Assembly: GCA_022764465.1 (NCBI GenBank)
Contig: JALERL010000051.1
Span: forward strand, 1 to 51,089
Direction of reading: 5' to 3'
From: Lachnospiraceae bacterium
Lineage (GTDB): Bacteria > Bacillota > Clostridia > Lachnospirales > Lachnospiraceae
Length of the DNA: 51,089 bases
Below are positions 42,872-51,089 of the stretch, one piece after another. Every line of letters begins with the position of its first letter. Position 1 is the stretch's first letter. The translations under genes were made by a program, and so were the position numbers. The notes beneath the pieces were generated by a model that saw only the letters and a program-made list of their open reading frames with translations, made no database searches and was not told where the DNA came from.

Positions 42872-45100
42872 ATGGCAGAGAAAACAAATTTTATTGAACT
42901 GGTGAAAAAAATCTATCAGAAGCAGATATTGCTTCCGGATTTTCAGCGGAGGTTTGTGTGGAGCGATGAAGAAAGGCAGCGTAAAGTGGTTGCTTCGGTA
43001 TTAGCCAGAATGCCGATTGGCAGTATCCTGCTGTTAAAGTCTGATCCAAATGAGTTTCAGGCAAAACAGATCGGAAGCAGGCTGGAAGCGGATACAGAAG
43101 ATCTGAAAAATGAGGTTGAATTTTTATTAGACGGACAGCAGAGGGTTACAGTTCTTACTAATGTTTTTTCGGATGCGATCCATCTTTCTACACCGAAAAC
43201 CAGCAATCTGATCTCGCGCTCTCTAAATCGCCGTTTTTTTCTGAAGATTCCAAAATGGAAGTGCTGTACCGAAGAAAATGACCGGTTTGGTTTAAAAAAT
43301 CTGGAGTTTCGCTACCGTGATCTTGGTGAGGATGATCCGGATCTGCTGACGGAGCAGATTTTGGACTTCATTACTTATGATCAGTATGGAAGCAAGAAGA
43401 CAGAACCATTTGAACCATGTAAGGGATATGGGGATGAACTGGTGGGATATTGTGTGACACCGGTGCAAAGTAAGGATTATTATTTACTGCCACTTTTTTT
43501 GATGATCAACACCAATCGAAGAGATACGAACATTGAAAAGATGTATGAACGCATTTTAAAAGCGATCGGAAATGCAATTAATGAAGAATTAGAAGATGCA
43601 TATGAAAAAAGTCCGGACAGACGGGAATTTTTAAATAATTTGAATTTATCAGAGGATGATATTGAAAGAATTTTAAGCCGTGCAGAGGATCAGGTAAAGC
43701 CGAACGAGTGGAGAAAGGGATTGTTTGAGGAAGAGACCACACTTTGGATCAAAGAACTGGATGAATATTTAAGGGGCTGTCTGACACAGATGAAGCTGAA
43801 TATCGTTAAGGTGGAAAAGGCAAAACGTGCCAGAGCCATTGATATCTATGAGAATATGAACCGCGGAGGTGTCAGCCTGAATACATTTGATCTCATTATG
43901 GCAAAAGTGGCAAAGGTCAGTTCAGAACCATTTTATCAGAGACTGATCAATGAAATACAAAAAGAGAAGGAATATACGACGGATACATTACCGGAACAGA
44001 TGCAGGCCGGTGCCGGAGGAGTCATCAAGAACCGGCAATATAATGCATCGGTAGAGATGCATGCGTTGGAAAAGGAAAATAGTATATCCGGTATATATAT
44101 CAATACATTTCTAAATGTGATGGCTCTTTATTGTGATAATGAGGAACTGGATGTACAGAAAATATCGATCAAGCGGATAAAAAAAGATCAGATCCTCGGA
44201 CTTGATCCGAAAAAGATAGATAAGAATTGTGAACTGGTCTGCCGGGCACTTGACCGTGCATGTTTTTTTTTACAGACCCGTTGTGGACTTCGTACGATGC
44301 AGGAGATCAACTATAACCATATTCTTACTTTGACAGCAGTTATATTTACACAGGATAAGTGGTTTGCATGTAAGGAAGTATCAGATCTGCTGGAGGCGTG
44401 GTATTGGAGTGCGATTTTTTCCGGAGAATTTGACCGGGATCAGAATGTGCGTTTTGAATCGAATCTGTGCGCTATGATCGAGACGATCAAAAAAGAAAAG
44501 ACGACGGACTGGATCGAGGAACAAAAAAACAAGGTACTGGACGCAAAATATTTTTCCGAAAAATCTTTTTTACTGCTGGAGGATGTAGAGATTACAGAGC
44601 GATATCCAAAACGTGTTCTGCGGTATTTTATAGCCCAGTATTATCTGAGCAAGACCTATCCGGACATGTTTGATACAAAGAAAAGGATCAGTACATTTAT
44701 GGAAAATTCGGATCTGTTGGAGATGCATCATATCATTCCGCTTGCGTCTGCGAAAACAGTGAAGGAGTCTGATAAGCTGTTAAATGAAATGGATAATGAA
44801 AACAAAAAAGTACGGAACAGAAAGGATGAAATATTAAATTCGCCACTTAATTTCATCTATATATTGAGGGATACCAATAAGGTGATTGGGGCGAAATCGA
44901 TTCAGGAATACCAGAAGATAATCAGCAATGAGGCATTTGCACAGTTGAATTTTGGTGAATCCGCGGATGCATCGACACCGGAAGGTATTAAGGCAATACT
45001 CAGTGCAAGACATAAGGATACGCAGGGTGAGATTAAGGATCGGATTGCACGTTTGCTGGATATTTGGAACGCACATACAGGAAACGGAAAAGAGACGTAG
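42872..45100 (+). CDS. sspE: DUF262-DUF1524 effector, SspE-like
   Basis: A 742-residue protein. N-terminal ParB-like DUF262 NTPase domain (~1-250) with LLPDFQRRFVW and the diagnostic DGQQR at 87-91; C-terminal HNH nuclease DUF1524 (~560-742) with LLEMHHIIPLASAKTV and LNSPLNFIYIL. SspE senses phosphorothioate marks through DUF262 and nicks unmodified phage DNA through the HNH part; GmrSD restriction proteins have the same layout. GGAGGAG precedes ATG 42872; the gap after the desulfurase is 13 bases. It is the restriction arm of the system. Confidence 0.87.
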   Translation: MAEKTNFIELVKKIYQKQILLPDFQRRFVWSDEERQRKVVASVLARMPIGSILLLKSDPNEFQAKQIGSRLEADTEDLKNEVEFLLDGQQRVTVLTNVFSDAIHLSTPKTSNLISRSLNRRFFLKIPKWKCCTEENDRFGLKNLEFRYRDLGEDDPDLLTEQILDFITYDQYGSKKTEPFEPCKGYGDELVGYCVTPVQSKDYYLLPLFLMINTNRRDTNIEKMYERILKAIGNAINEELEDAYEKSPDRREFLNNLNLSEDDIERILSRAEDQVKPNEWRKGLFEEETTLWIKELDEYLRGCLTQMKLNIVKVEKAKRARAIDIYENMNRGGVSLNTFDLIMAKVAKVSSEPFYQRLINEIQKEKEYTTDTLPEQMQAGAGGVIKNRQYNASVEMHALEKENSISGIYINTFLNVMALYCDNEELDVQKISIKRIKKDQILGLDPKKIDKNCELVCRALDRACFFLQTRCGLRTMQEINYNHILTLTAVIFTQDKWFACKEVSDLLEAWYWSAIFSGEFDRDQNVRFESNLCAMIETIKKEKTTDWIEEQKNKVLDAKYFSEKSFLLLEDVEITERYPKRVLRYFIAQYYLSKTYPDMFDTKKRISTFMENSDLLEMHHIIPLASAKTVKESDKLLNEMDNENKKVRNRKDEILNSPLNFIYILRDTNKVIGAKSIQEYQKIISNEAFAQLNFGESADASTPEGIKAILSARHKDTQGEIKDRIARLLDIWNAHTGNGKET

Positions 45101-45145
45101 TGTGAAAATAGATTTTACAGGTATTGGAAAGGACAGGGTATCAGA

Positions 45146-45298
45146 ATGCAGAACATATCAGAAGATAAGCTTCGGACAATGACACTTGAGATCTTGCATC
45201 TTGAACGGAAGAATCTGCGCAGCAAGGCAAAGACAGATCAGCGGATGGCAGAAGAGATCGCGCGCGTGATTGTGGATTATTCCAAGACGAGATACTAA
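45146..45298 (+). CDS. 50-residue helical protein between SspE- and DndD-like genes
   Basis: A short frame starting MQNISEDKLRTMTL and ending VIVDYSKTRY, 50 residues, basic and predicted fully helical. ATG 45146 follows AAAGGACAGGG. The next gene begins 30 bases after its stop, so it is co-transcribed. No family is recognised. Size and charge suggest a DNA-binding or subunit-bridging helix, but that is a guess. Confidence 0.65.
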   Translation: MQNISEDKLRTMTLEILHLERKNLRSKAKTDQRMAEEIARVIVDYSKTRY

Positions 45299-45328
45299 GG
45301 GATTTAGCCGGTGTGCAGGGGGTAGAAA

Positions 45329-47341
45329 ATGAAGTTTCAAAGTATTACAATGAAAAATTTTATGCGCTATAAAGGAGTAAATACAATTACTTTCAGCTGT
45401 GACGATGAGAAAAATGTAACGGTGGTATTAGGTGACAATACAGTCGGTAAGACCACGATCGCGCAGGCATTCCGCTGGTGCCTGTATGGTGCGATCATGG
45501 TGGAGGGAAGAAAAAAGCAGGAGGATTATCAGATCTTAAATAATGATGTCCTGCTTTTGATGGATGCAAACGCCAGGGCATCCGCATCAGTGGATCTGGT
45601 CTTTGAAAATGATACAAGGCGTTATCATGTCCACAGAGAGGAAGAATATACGAGGGATTTTCCACGTCTGATCGCGCGGGTGGCACAGAAAAAGCTGAAA
45701 ATGTGGATATCGGAAAAAGACAGCGAAGAGGATGAGGCAGAGGTTGAAGATGGCAAGGTCGCAGAGCTGATCAATGAATTGTTCCCACAGAATCTGTCCC
45801 ACTACTTTTTATTTGATGGAGAACGCTGGAATGATGTTACGGTAAATGGAGTAAGGGAAAATATCAAGGAGTCGGTGCATATCCTGACCGGACTTTCCGC
45901 GTATCAGGCGGCGATGCGCCACTTAAAGGAGATGGGAGGCAATTCCGTCATCCGCCAGTTTGAAAAAAAGATAACAGGTGGTGGAAAAATCTACGATGAT
46001 CTTGAGGCAGACCGTAACCGTATGGAGCGTGAGATAGAAAAATGCAGCCAGCAGATCAAAAATATTGATGTGAATATTGCAAATTATGAAAATAAATGCC
46101 GGGAGATCGAACAGTATCTGGAAGAAAACAAGAATACCGAAGTCCTGCAGGCAAAGTACCGCCAGTACCAGACTGTAAAAAGTTCCCAGTATGACAGGGT
46201 GCTTGCAAACTATAAGGTATTTGTAAGTGAATTCAGCGATAAGGCGTATATGCTTTTTGCAAAAAATATGATTGCCGCTTCCTTAGATATGGTGAAAAAT
46301 GTTGCCGGAGAACGCCGGGATATTCCACATATGCATCAGTCGAGTATTGATTATATCATCCGTTCCGGGACGTGTATCTGTGGGACGAAGATCCTGCCGG
46401 ACTCGAAGGAATTTGAGTGTCTGTTAGAACAGCGCAATTTCCTGCCACCGGCAGATATCGGATCACTGCTTGGAGAGTTTGAACGAAGAGGTAACAGATG
46501 GCAGAACCGAGTGAGTGGTACCAGAGAAGAACTGGCAGAGCTTGCCACAAAGGTCGATGATGCACTCCGTGATTATGAAGAAACGTCAAACCAGTTATCC
46601 GTCTTGGAAAAGAAAATGGACGAACAGATTGATTTCGCAGAGAAGAGACGTTTGCTGCGGAATTACCGGGATGAGATACGGAAGCTGTCTGGCCAGCGCG
46701 GTAATTATGAAGGAAGGATTGACAGTTATCGTAAGCAGATCGAACTAAAGGAAAGTGAAATGCGAAGTCAGGAACAGCGGAGCGCAGAAAATCAGAAATG
46801 GCGGGAACGATTGGAACTGGCAGAGCTTTTGTATAAAAAAATGAAGCAGGATTTTTCGGTAAAGGAGCAGAAGATCTTTCAGGAACTGAATGAACAGATC
46901 CAGGATAATTTTGAGCGGATGTTCAATGCAAAGGATAAGAAGGTCATGTTGACGCCACAGTATGAGATCCAGATGTTATATCAGACAGATGTAGGCTTCC
47001 GGGAAGAAAAGAATCTGTCAGAAGGCGAAAAGATCGCACGGAACTTTGCATTTATTGTTACGCTGATGGATTACAGCCGCAAAAAGAAGGCAGAACGTAT
47101 GGGATTAGAGGATAAGGAAAGCGATACGCTGCCGCTTGTTTTGGATGGACCGTTTTCCAAACTTGGAGATGAGAATATTTCCCTGATCTCACAGGTACTG
47201 CCTGCTACAGCAGAACAGGTGATCATCTTTATGCTCCGCAAGGACTGGAAATATACCGGATTAGACGATTATGTCGGGGCGGCATATGAGATCTGCAAAA
47301 GGCCGGATCAGTCGTATGCATCGATCCAGAGAAAGGAGTAA
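45329..47341 (+). CDS. dndD: SMC/RecN-like ATPase, DndD-like
   Basis: A 670-residue SMC-like ATPase. N-terminal ABC half with MKFQSITMKNFMRYKG and Walker A LGDNTVGKTTIAQAF (~34-48); long coiled coil (~220-560) with a central CxC hinge motif (TCICGTK, ~350); C-terminal half with signature LSEGEKIARNFAFIV (~565) and Walker B LPLVLDGPFSKLGD (~605). This matches DndD, the ATPase of the Dnd double-strand phosphorothioation system, not any canonical Ssp component. RecF/Rad50-type repair ATPases are the alternative. ATG 45329 follows GGGGG (45319-45323). Confidence 0.8.
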   Translation: MKFQSITMKNFMRYKGVNTITFSCDDEKNVTVVLGDNTVGKTTIAQAFRWCLYGAIMVEGRKKQEDYQILNNDVLLLMDANARASASVDLVFENDTRRYHVHREEEYTRDFPRLIARVAQKKLKMWISEKDSEEDEAEVEDGKVAELINELFPQNLSHYFLFDGERWNDVTVNGVRENIKESVHILTGLSAYQAAMRHLKEMGGNSVIRQFEKKITGGGKIYDDLEADRNRMEREIEKCSQQIKNIDVNIANYENKCREIEQYLEENKNTEVLQAKYRQYQTVKSSQYDRVLANYKVFVSEFSDKAYMLFAKNMIAASLDMVKNVAGERRDIPHMHQSSIDYIIRSGTCICGTKILPDSKEFECLLEQRNFLPPADIGSLLGEFERRGNRWQNRVSGTREELAELATKVDDALRDYEETSNQLSVLEKKMDEQIDFAEKRRLLRNYRDEIRKLSGQRGNYEGRIDSYRKQIELKESEMRSQEQRSAENQKWRERLELAELLYKKMKQDFSVKEQKIFQELNEQIQDNFERMFNAKDKKVMLTPQYEIQMLYQTDVGFREEKNLSEGEKIARNFAFIVTLMDYSRKKKAERMGLEDKESDTLPLVLDGPFSKLGDENISLISQVLPATAEQVIIFMLRKDWKYTGLDDYVGAAYEICKRPDQSYASIQRKE

Positions 47342-47347
47342 ACGGAG

Positions 47348-47845
47348 ATGGCAAGTTTTGAACTTTTTAAAAGCGACGTGAAGATAACCGGAAAGCATGC
47401 CAGAATGGCAGGAGAGATCTGGATGTTAAATGATTATGAACATACTTATATGAAGCGCCTGATCGATCTTTATATATTAGCTGCAATCGTAGGGTTCCGG
47501 GTGAACCGTAAAGCAGCTGAGGACCATTCGCCGGTTGATCCAAAGACTATCTTTTTGCAGCAGGTATTATCTGCCAAGGACGATTTAGACTTCATCATGC
47601 AGATGATGTATATGTTAGATAAGAAGGATGAACTTGGTAATGATGAGGCTGTGAAGCAGGCATTCCGGGGACCACAGACGAGGGAAGAATTTTTGCAATG
47701 GAAGGAATTGTTCAATGATTATGTCCGTGGTGGAATCGAAGAATTATACGAAAGACTTGTCATCAGGAAGTCCGATCCGGATGATGCGTACTATGATAAT
47801 AAGACGGCAAATCTGATGAATCTGATCCAGAGATTTGGTATTTGA
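47348..47845 (+). CDS. Small helical protein, DndE-like by position
   Basis: A 165-residue, mostly helical protein beginning MASFELFKSDVKITGKHA and ending NLMNLIQRFGI. The pattern FLQQVLSAKDDLDFIMQMM, then FNDYVRGGIEELYERL recalls the DndE outline (F.R.TL.GE.D..., HIxRGVELL), but it is longer than DndE (~110-130 residues) and the match is weak. Six bases after the DndD-like gene, with GGAG before the ATG. DndE binds nicked DNA in the Dnd complex; this function is inferred by position only. Confidence 0.5.
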   Translation: MASFELFKSDVKITGKHARMAGEIWMLNDYEHTYMKRLIDLYILAAIVGFRVNRKAAEDHSPVDPKTIFLQQVLSAKDDLDFIMQMMYMLDKKDELGNDEAVKQAFRGPQTREEFLQWKELFNDYVRGGIEELYERLVIRKSDPDDAYYDNKTANLMNLIQRFGI

Positions 47846-47876
47846 AAAAATGTCGAAAAAAGTTGATTAAAAAAGA

Positions 47877-47905
47877 TTTACATCGAATGGGGAATGCGCT
47901 ATGAT
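47877..47905 (+). promoter_or_regulatory. Promoter of the predicted tracrRNA
   Basis: TTTACA (47877-47882), exact 17-base spacer, TATGAT (47900-47905); start expected near 47912. Confidence 0.8.
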
Positions 47906-47911
47906 AATACT

Positions 47912-48005
47912 GTAATTATACTATACCAAATAGTAACAGGTTGCTACAGTAAGGTAGTATACCTAAAAGCTCTAATCCCATTCTTCGGAATGGGATTATC
48001 TTTTA
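47912..48005 (+). ncRNA. Predicted tracrRNA of the type II CRISPR-Cas system
   Basis: About 94 bases. Anti-repeat 47916-47950 (with AACAGGTTGCTACAGT before AAGG, the same layout as type II-C tracrRNAs such as Neisseria), nexus hairpin AGGTA/TACCT (47952-47956 with 47960-47964), single-stranded AAAGCTCT, then the terminator hairpin AATCCCATTC/GAATGGGATT (47974-47983 with 47988-47997) closed by TTCG and followed by ATCTTTTA. It has its own promoter and lies on the cas9 strand 136 bases before cas9. The crRNA repeat should end close to GGTATAGTATAA (complement of 47916-47927). Confidence 0.9.
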
Positions 48006-48140
48006 TCAGGAAGTTTCCGGTGATAGAGATTGCAGGTATAGGTGTGAGAAGGGAAATATCTTTTGCGTACACGGGCATGGTGTCTGGCACACTTGGCACA
48101 ACCCGGTGTGTATACAGAGTGTGCAGAAATGAGGGAGTTT

Positions 48141-51089
48141 ATGGATTATCGTATTGGATTAGATATTGGTATTGCATCGGTTGGATGGGCAGTATTAGAG
48201 AATAACAGCCAGGATGAACCGGTCCGTATCGTAGATCTTGGTGTGCGGGTGTTTGATAAGGCGGAACAGCCGAAAACCGGAGATCCGCTTGCAGGACCAA
48301 GACGTGATGCACGGTCATCAAGACGGAGACTCAGACGAAGAAAGCATCGCCTGGAGCGGATCAAGTGGTTATTTGAAAAAGAGCATCTCATTGATCCGGT
48401 TGAATTTATGCAGCGGTATCATCAGAAAAATCTGCCGGATGTCTATGAGCTTCGCTATAAGGTACTGGATCATCTTTTATCCGATGATGAGTTCGCACAG
48501 GTATTGTTACATATTGCAAAGCACAGAGGATTTCGTTCTACCAGAAAGTCTGAACTGGCATCAAAGGAGAATGGTGCGGTTTTAACAGCAACGAAAGAGA
48601 ATCAGCAGCTTTTTACGGAAAAAGGGTATCGCACCATCGGTGAAATGATCTACCTGGATGAAGCATTCCATGAAGCATGTGACTGGAATGAAAAGGGCTA
48701 TACGGTCTCACCGAGAAATAAGGGTGGTGATTACCGGCATACGATCATGCGTGCCATGTTAGTAGAAGAGGTACATACTATTTTTGCGGCACAAAGAGAA
48801 CTTGGCAATCCAAAGGCAACGGAAAGCTTTGAGGAAGCATATCTTGCAATTATGGAAAGCCAGCGGTCTTTTGATCTGGGACCGGGACTTCAGGCAGATG
48901 GTACACCAAGTCCCTATGCACTGGAAGGCTTTGCAGACCGTGTGGGACATTGTACCTTAGAACCGGAAGAACTGCGTGCGGCCAAGGGAACTTATACAGC
49001 AGAGTATTTTGTAGCTTTACAGAAGATCAATCAGCTTCGGATCCTGGATCAGAATGGATGCAGCCGCCCGGGAACGGATGGATTTTTGACAGATGAAGAA
49101 CGGAAATGTCTGATTGAATTATTACACACGAAAAAAGAAATTTCCTATGCAGCAGTTCGTAAGGAATTAAAGATTCCGACAGAGTACCGGTTTAATACAC
49201 TCAATTATTCCATGGATAAGAAGAAAGGTGTTATTGACAGCATTTCAGAAATTGAGCGCCTTGAGAAAGAGGAAGAGGAGTGCATAAAACAGACTGAGAA
49301 GGCGAAGTTTGTTACGATGCGCTACTACCATGAGTATGCAAAACGTCTGAAGGAACGGATCACATCCATGGAGCGTAGTGAGATCATGGATCTGTTTGAC
49401 CGGATCGGATGGATCTTAACCTGTTATAAGAATGATGACAGCAGAACGGTACGATTGCAGGAACTTGGTCTGGATGCGGAAGAAATTGATTCCCTGTTAG
49501 AACTGACACCTGTGAAGTTCCAGCATCTGTCAGTAAAGGCGATGCGTAATATCCTTCCGTATTTAGAAGAAGGGCTGCTTTATCATGATGCCTGTGAAAA
49601 GGCCGGTTATGATTTTAAGGCGGAAAACAAGCAGGATAAGAAGATCTTACTTCGTGGCAAAGAGATCACAGATATTATAAATGAGATTACCAACCCGGTG
49701 GTAAAGCGTTCGATTTCACAGGCAGTGAAGGTATTAAATGCGATTATTATAAGGTATGGAAGTCCACAGGCAGTCAATATTGAGCTTGCAAGAGAGGTAT
49801 CAAAGGATTTTCAGGAACGTAAGAAGTTAGAGAGCAACATGTTGCAGCGGCAGCAGGAAAACGAACGGTATAAAAAGGAAATCACAGAACTGCTGCACCG
49901 GGAACCGAAGGGACAGGATATTGTAAAATACCGTCTATGGCAGGAACAGGGCGGGATTTGCATGTACTCTGGAAAAAAGATTCCATTTGAACATTTGTTT
50001 GAACCGGGCTATGAGGTAGATCATATACTGCCGTACAGTATGACATTTGATGACAGCTATCATAATAAGGTACTGGTATGTGCACAGGAGAATCAGAGAA
50101 AAGGAAACCGGATTCCATATGAATATCTGGGACAGAACCCTAAGCGCTGGGCAGAGTATGAGAACAGGGTCAAGAGCCAGGTTCGTGATAACAAGAAGCA
50201 GAAAAAGCTGCTGAAGATGCAGTTTACCGAAGAAGAACGTAAGCAGTTCAAGGAACGTAACCTGACGGATACAAAGTATATTACGAGAGTGGTATATAAC
50301 ATGATCCGTGATTACTTAAAGCTTGCCCCATACCAGCATCCGGAGAAAAAGAAGCAGGTGTGGGCAGTGAATGGTGCGATCACCGATTATTTGAAGAAAC
50401 GTTGGGGGACGCCGAAAAAAGACCGTTCTACCGATATGCATCATGCGATGGATGCAGTCGTGATTGCCTGCTGTACGGACGGAATGATCCAGAAGATCAC
50501 ACGCAGTATGCAGGCAAGGGAGATCAGTTTTTCACAGGGCGGATCGATGTTTGACGAGCTGCGAGGCGAGATGGTGAACCGGGATAATTATACCAGAGAT
50601 GAATGGGATGAAATGTATGGTGTAAAGATTCCAAAGCCTTGGGATTATATTACCGAGGAACTGGCAATCCGGATGGGAGAAGATCCGCTTGGATTTATCC
50701 AGACACATCCAGATGTTGCAGTCCGTCTGGATTATCCGGAAGAGAATTACAAGTATATCCGTCCGATCTTTGTTTCACGTATGCCGAATCATAAGGTAAC
50801 CGGACAGGCACATGACGATACCGTCCGAAGCATGAAGTATTACAAAGATGGCGGCAGTGTCTTTGAACAGGGCGGTTATGTTGTGACAAAGACAGATCTG
50901 CAAAGCCTGAAGTTAGATAAAGATGGCGAGATCAAGGATTATTTTAATCCGGACAGTGACCGTCTGCTTTATGAGGCATTAAAAAAACAGCTTCGTATGG
51001 CAGGCGGAGATGCAAAGAAAGCCTTTGCGGAACCATTCCATAAGCCGAAAGCAGATGGAAGTGATGGACCACTGGTACGAAAAGTAAAG
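48141..51089 (+). CDS. cas9: CRISPR-associated endonuclease Cas9, type II-C-like (3' truncated by window)
   Basis: 983 residues are visible and the frame is open to the last base, so the C-terminus lies beyond the window. RuvC-I DYRIGLDIGIASVGWAVLE with Asp 8; arginine-rich bridge helix (~52-78, RRDARSSRRRLRRRKHR); short recognition lobe; RuvC-II VNIELAREVSKDF with Glu 548; HNH VDHILPYSMTFDD with His 628, Asn 642 and Asn 651; RuvC-III DMHHAMDAVV with His 768 and Asp 771. All catalytic residues look intact. The compact REC lobe and an expected length of ~1050-1100 residues fit type II-C. GAGGGAG precedes ATG 48141; an in-frame ATG at 48129 adds only four residues. No cas1/cas2 or array inside the window. 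Confidence 0.96.
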   Translation, partial: MDYRIGLDIGIASVGWAVLENNSQDEPVRIVDLGVRVFDKAEQPKTGDPLAGPRRDARSSRRRLRRRKHRLERIKWLFEKEHLIDPVEFMQRYHQKNLPDVYELRYKVLDHLLSDDEFAQVLLHIAKHRGFRSTRKSELASKENGAVLTATKENQQLFTEKGYRTIGEMIYLDEAFHEACDWNEKGYTVSPRNKGGDYRHTIMRAMLVEEVHTIFAAQRELGNPKATESFEEAYLAIMESQRSFDLGPGLQADGTPSPYALEGFADRVGHCTLEPEELRAAKGTYTAEYFVALQKINQLRILDQNGCSRPGTDGFLTDEERKCLIELLHTKKEISYAAVRKELKIPTEYRFNTLNYSMDKKKGVIDSISEIERLEKEEEECIKQTEKAKFVTMRYYHEYAKRLKERITSMERSEIMDLFDRIGWILTCYKNDDSRTVRLQELGLDAEEIDSLLELTPVKFQHLSVKAMRNILPYLEEGLLYHDACEKAGYDFKAENKQDKKILLRGKEITDIINEITNPVVKRSISQAVKVLNAIIIRYGSPQAVNIELAREVSKDFQERKKLESNMLQRQQENERYKKEITELLHREPKGQDIVKYRLWQEQGGICMYSGKKIPFEHLFEPGYEVDHILPYSMTFDDSYHNKVLVCAQENQRKGNRIPYEYLGQNPKRWAEYENRVKSQVRDNKKQKKLLKMQFTEEERKQFKERNLTDTKYITRVVYNMIRDYLKLAPYQHPEKKKQVWAVNGAITDYLKKRWGTPKKDRSTDMHHAMDAVVIACCTDGMIQKITRSMQAREISFSQGGSMFDELRGEMVNRDNYTRDEWDEMYGVKIPKPWDYITEELAIRMGEDPLGFIQTHPDVAVRLDYPEENYKYIRPIFVSRMPNHKVTGQAHDDTVRSMKYYKDGGSVFEQGGYVVTKTDLQSLKLDKDGEIKDYFNPDSDRLLYEALKKQLRMAGGDAKKAFAEPFHKPKADGSDGPLVRKVK

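Noticed and set aside
47894-48205. Small frame between the DndE-like gene and cas9
   Set aside because: It covers the tracrRNA and its terminator, has no ribosome site, and runs into cas9 in another frame.

Overview
The window looks like the chromosome of a Gram-positive, low-to-mid G+C Clostridia, most likely a Lachnospiraceae (Roseburia/Agathobacter-type) gut anaerobe. The evidence is an intact spoIIAA-spoIIAB-sigF sporulation operon, strong AGGAGG-type ribosome binding sites, consensus TTGACA/TATAAT promoters, a HrcA-type CIRCE operator before clpB, a YtrA-type GntR-regulated ABC operon, and many relaxed GT8, DUF1700/DUF4097 and DUF342 genes. No rRNA, tRNA, insertion sequence or prophage was recognised. 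Species identification was not possible from the sequence alone.

Layout: 1-2268 is the end of a sugar ABC importer (solute-binding protein tail and two permeases). 2372-2997 is a putative preQ1-type leader with the ECF substrate-binding subunit queT. 3136-8800 holds a LuxR regulator, a CNNM/CorC transporter with a tiny partner, a HAD phosphatase and a PadR-DUF1700-DUF4097 cassette. 9010-14354 holds a glycogen debranching enzyme, a FapA-like DUF342 protein, folC and a 44-residue protein. 14381-21430 holds a zinc-ribbon/TPR membrane protein, the spoIIA operon, corA, a second HAD phosphatase and a Y-family polymerase/YolD pair. 21523-24936 is a lipid/glycan operon ending in a glycosyltransferase-acyltransferase fusion. 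24944-26337 is a MerR regulator facing a lipoprotein gene. 26447-29115 is HrcA-regulated clpB. 29276-29595 is a noncoding 64-base tandem repeat. 29658-33058 is a YtrA-like ABC operon, followed by a DUF2156-GNAT protein.

The last third (35208-51089) is a defence island. An Xre-type regulator with a perfect 21-base operator opens a long same-strand run of genes. It encodes a PP-loop sulfurtransferase with a ferredoxin tail (SspD-like), a DUF4007 nickase (SspB-like), a 1190-residue P-loop ATPase (SspC-like), a cysteine desulfurase (SspA-like), a DUF262/HNH effector (SspE-like), a 50-residue protein, a DndD-like SMC ATPase and a small DndE-like protein. This reads as a DNA phosphorothioation system that carries the whole Ssp modification/effector set plus a DndD/E-like pair. 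Directly behind it lies a predicted tracrRNA with its own promoter, anti-repeat, nexus hairpin and terminator, and then a type II-C-like cas9 that runs off the window end.

Other structure found between genes: two gap-free 169-base copies of a structured element with compensatory base changes (5573-5741 and 11161-11329); a leader with two hairpins whose loops are complementary (2416-2470); a MerR-type promoter with a 19-base spacer and dyad (25753-25783); a perfect 24-base inverted repeat over the YtrA-type promoter (29669-29722); and a perfect 32-base palindrome (29206-29237). All family names rest on motif recognition by eye; no database search was run.
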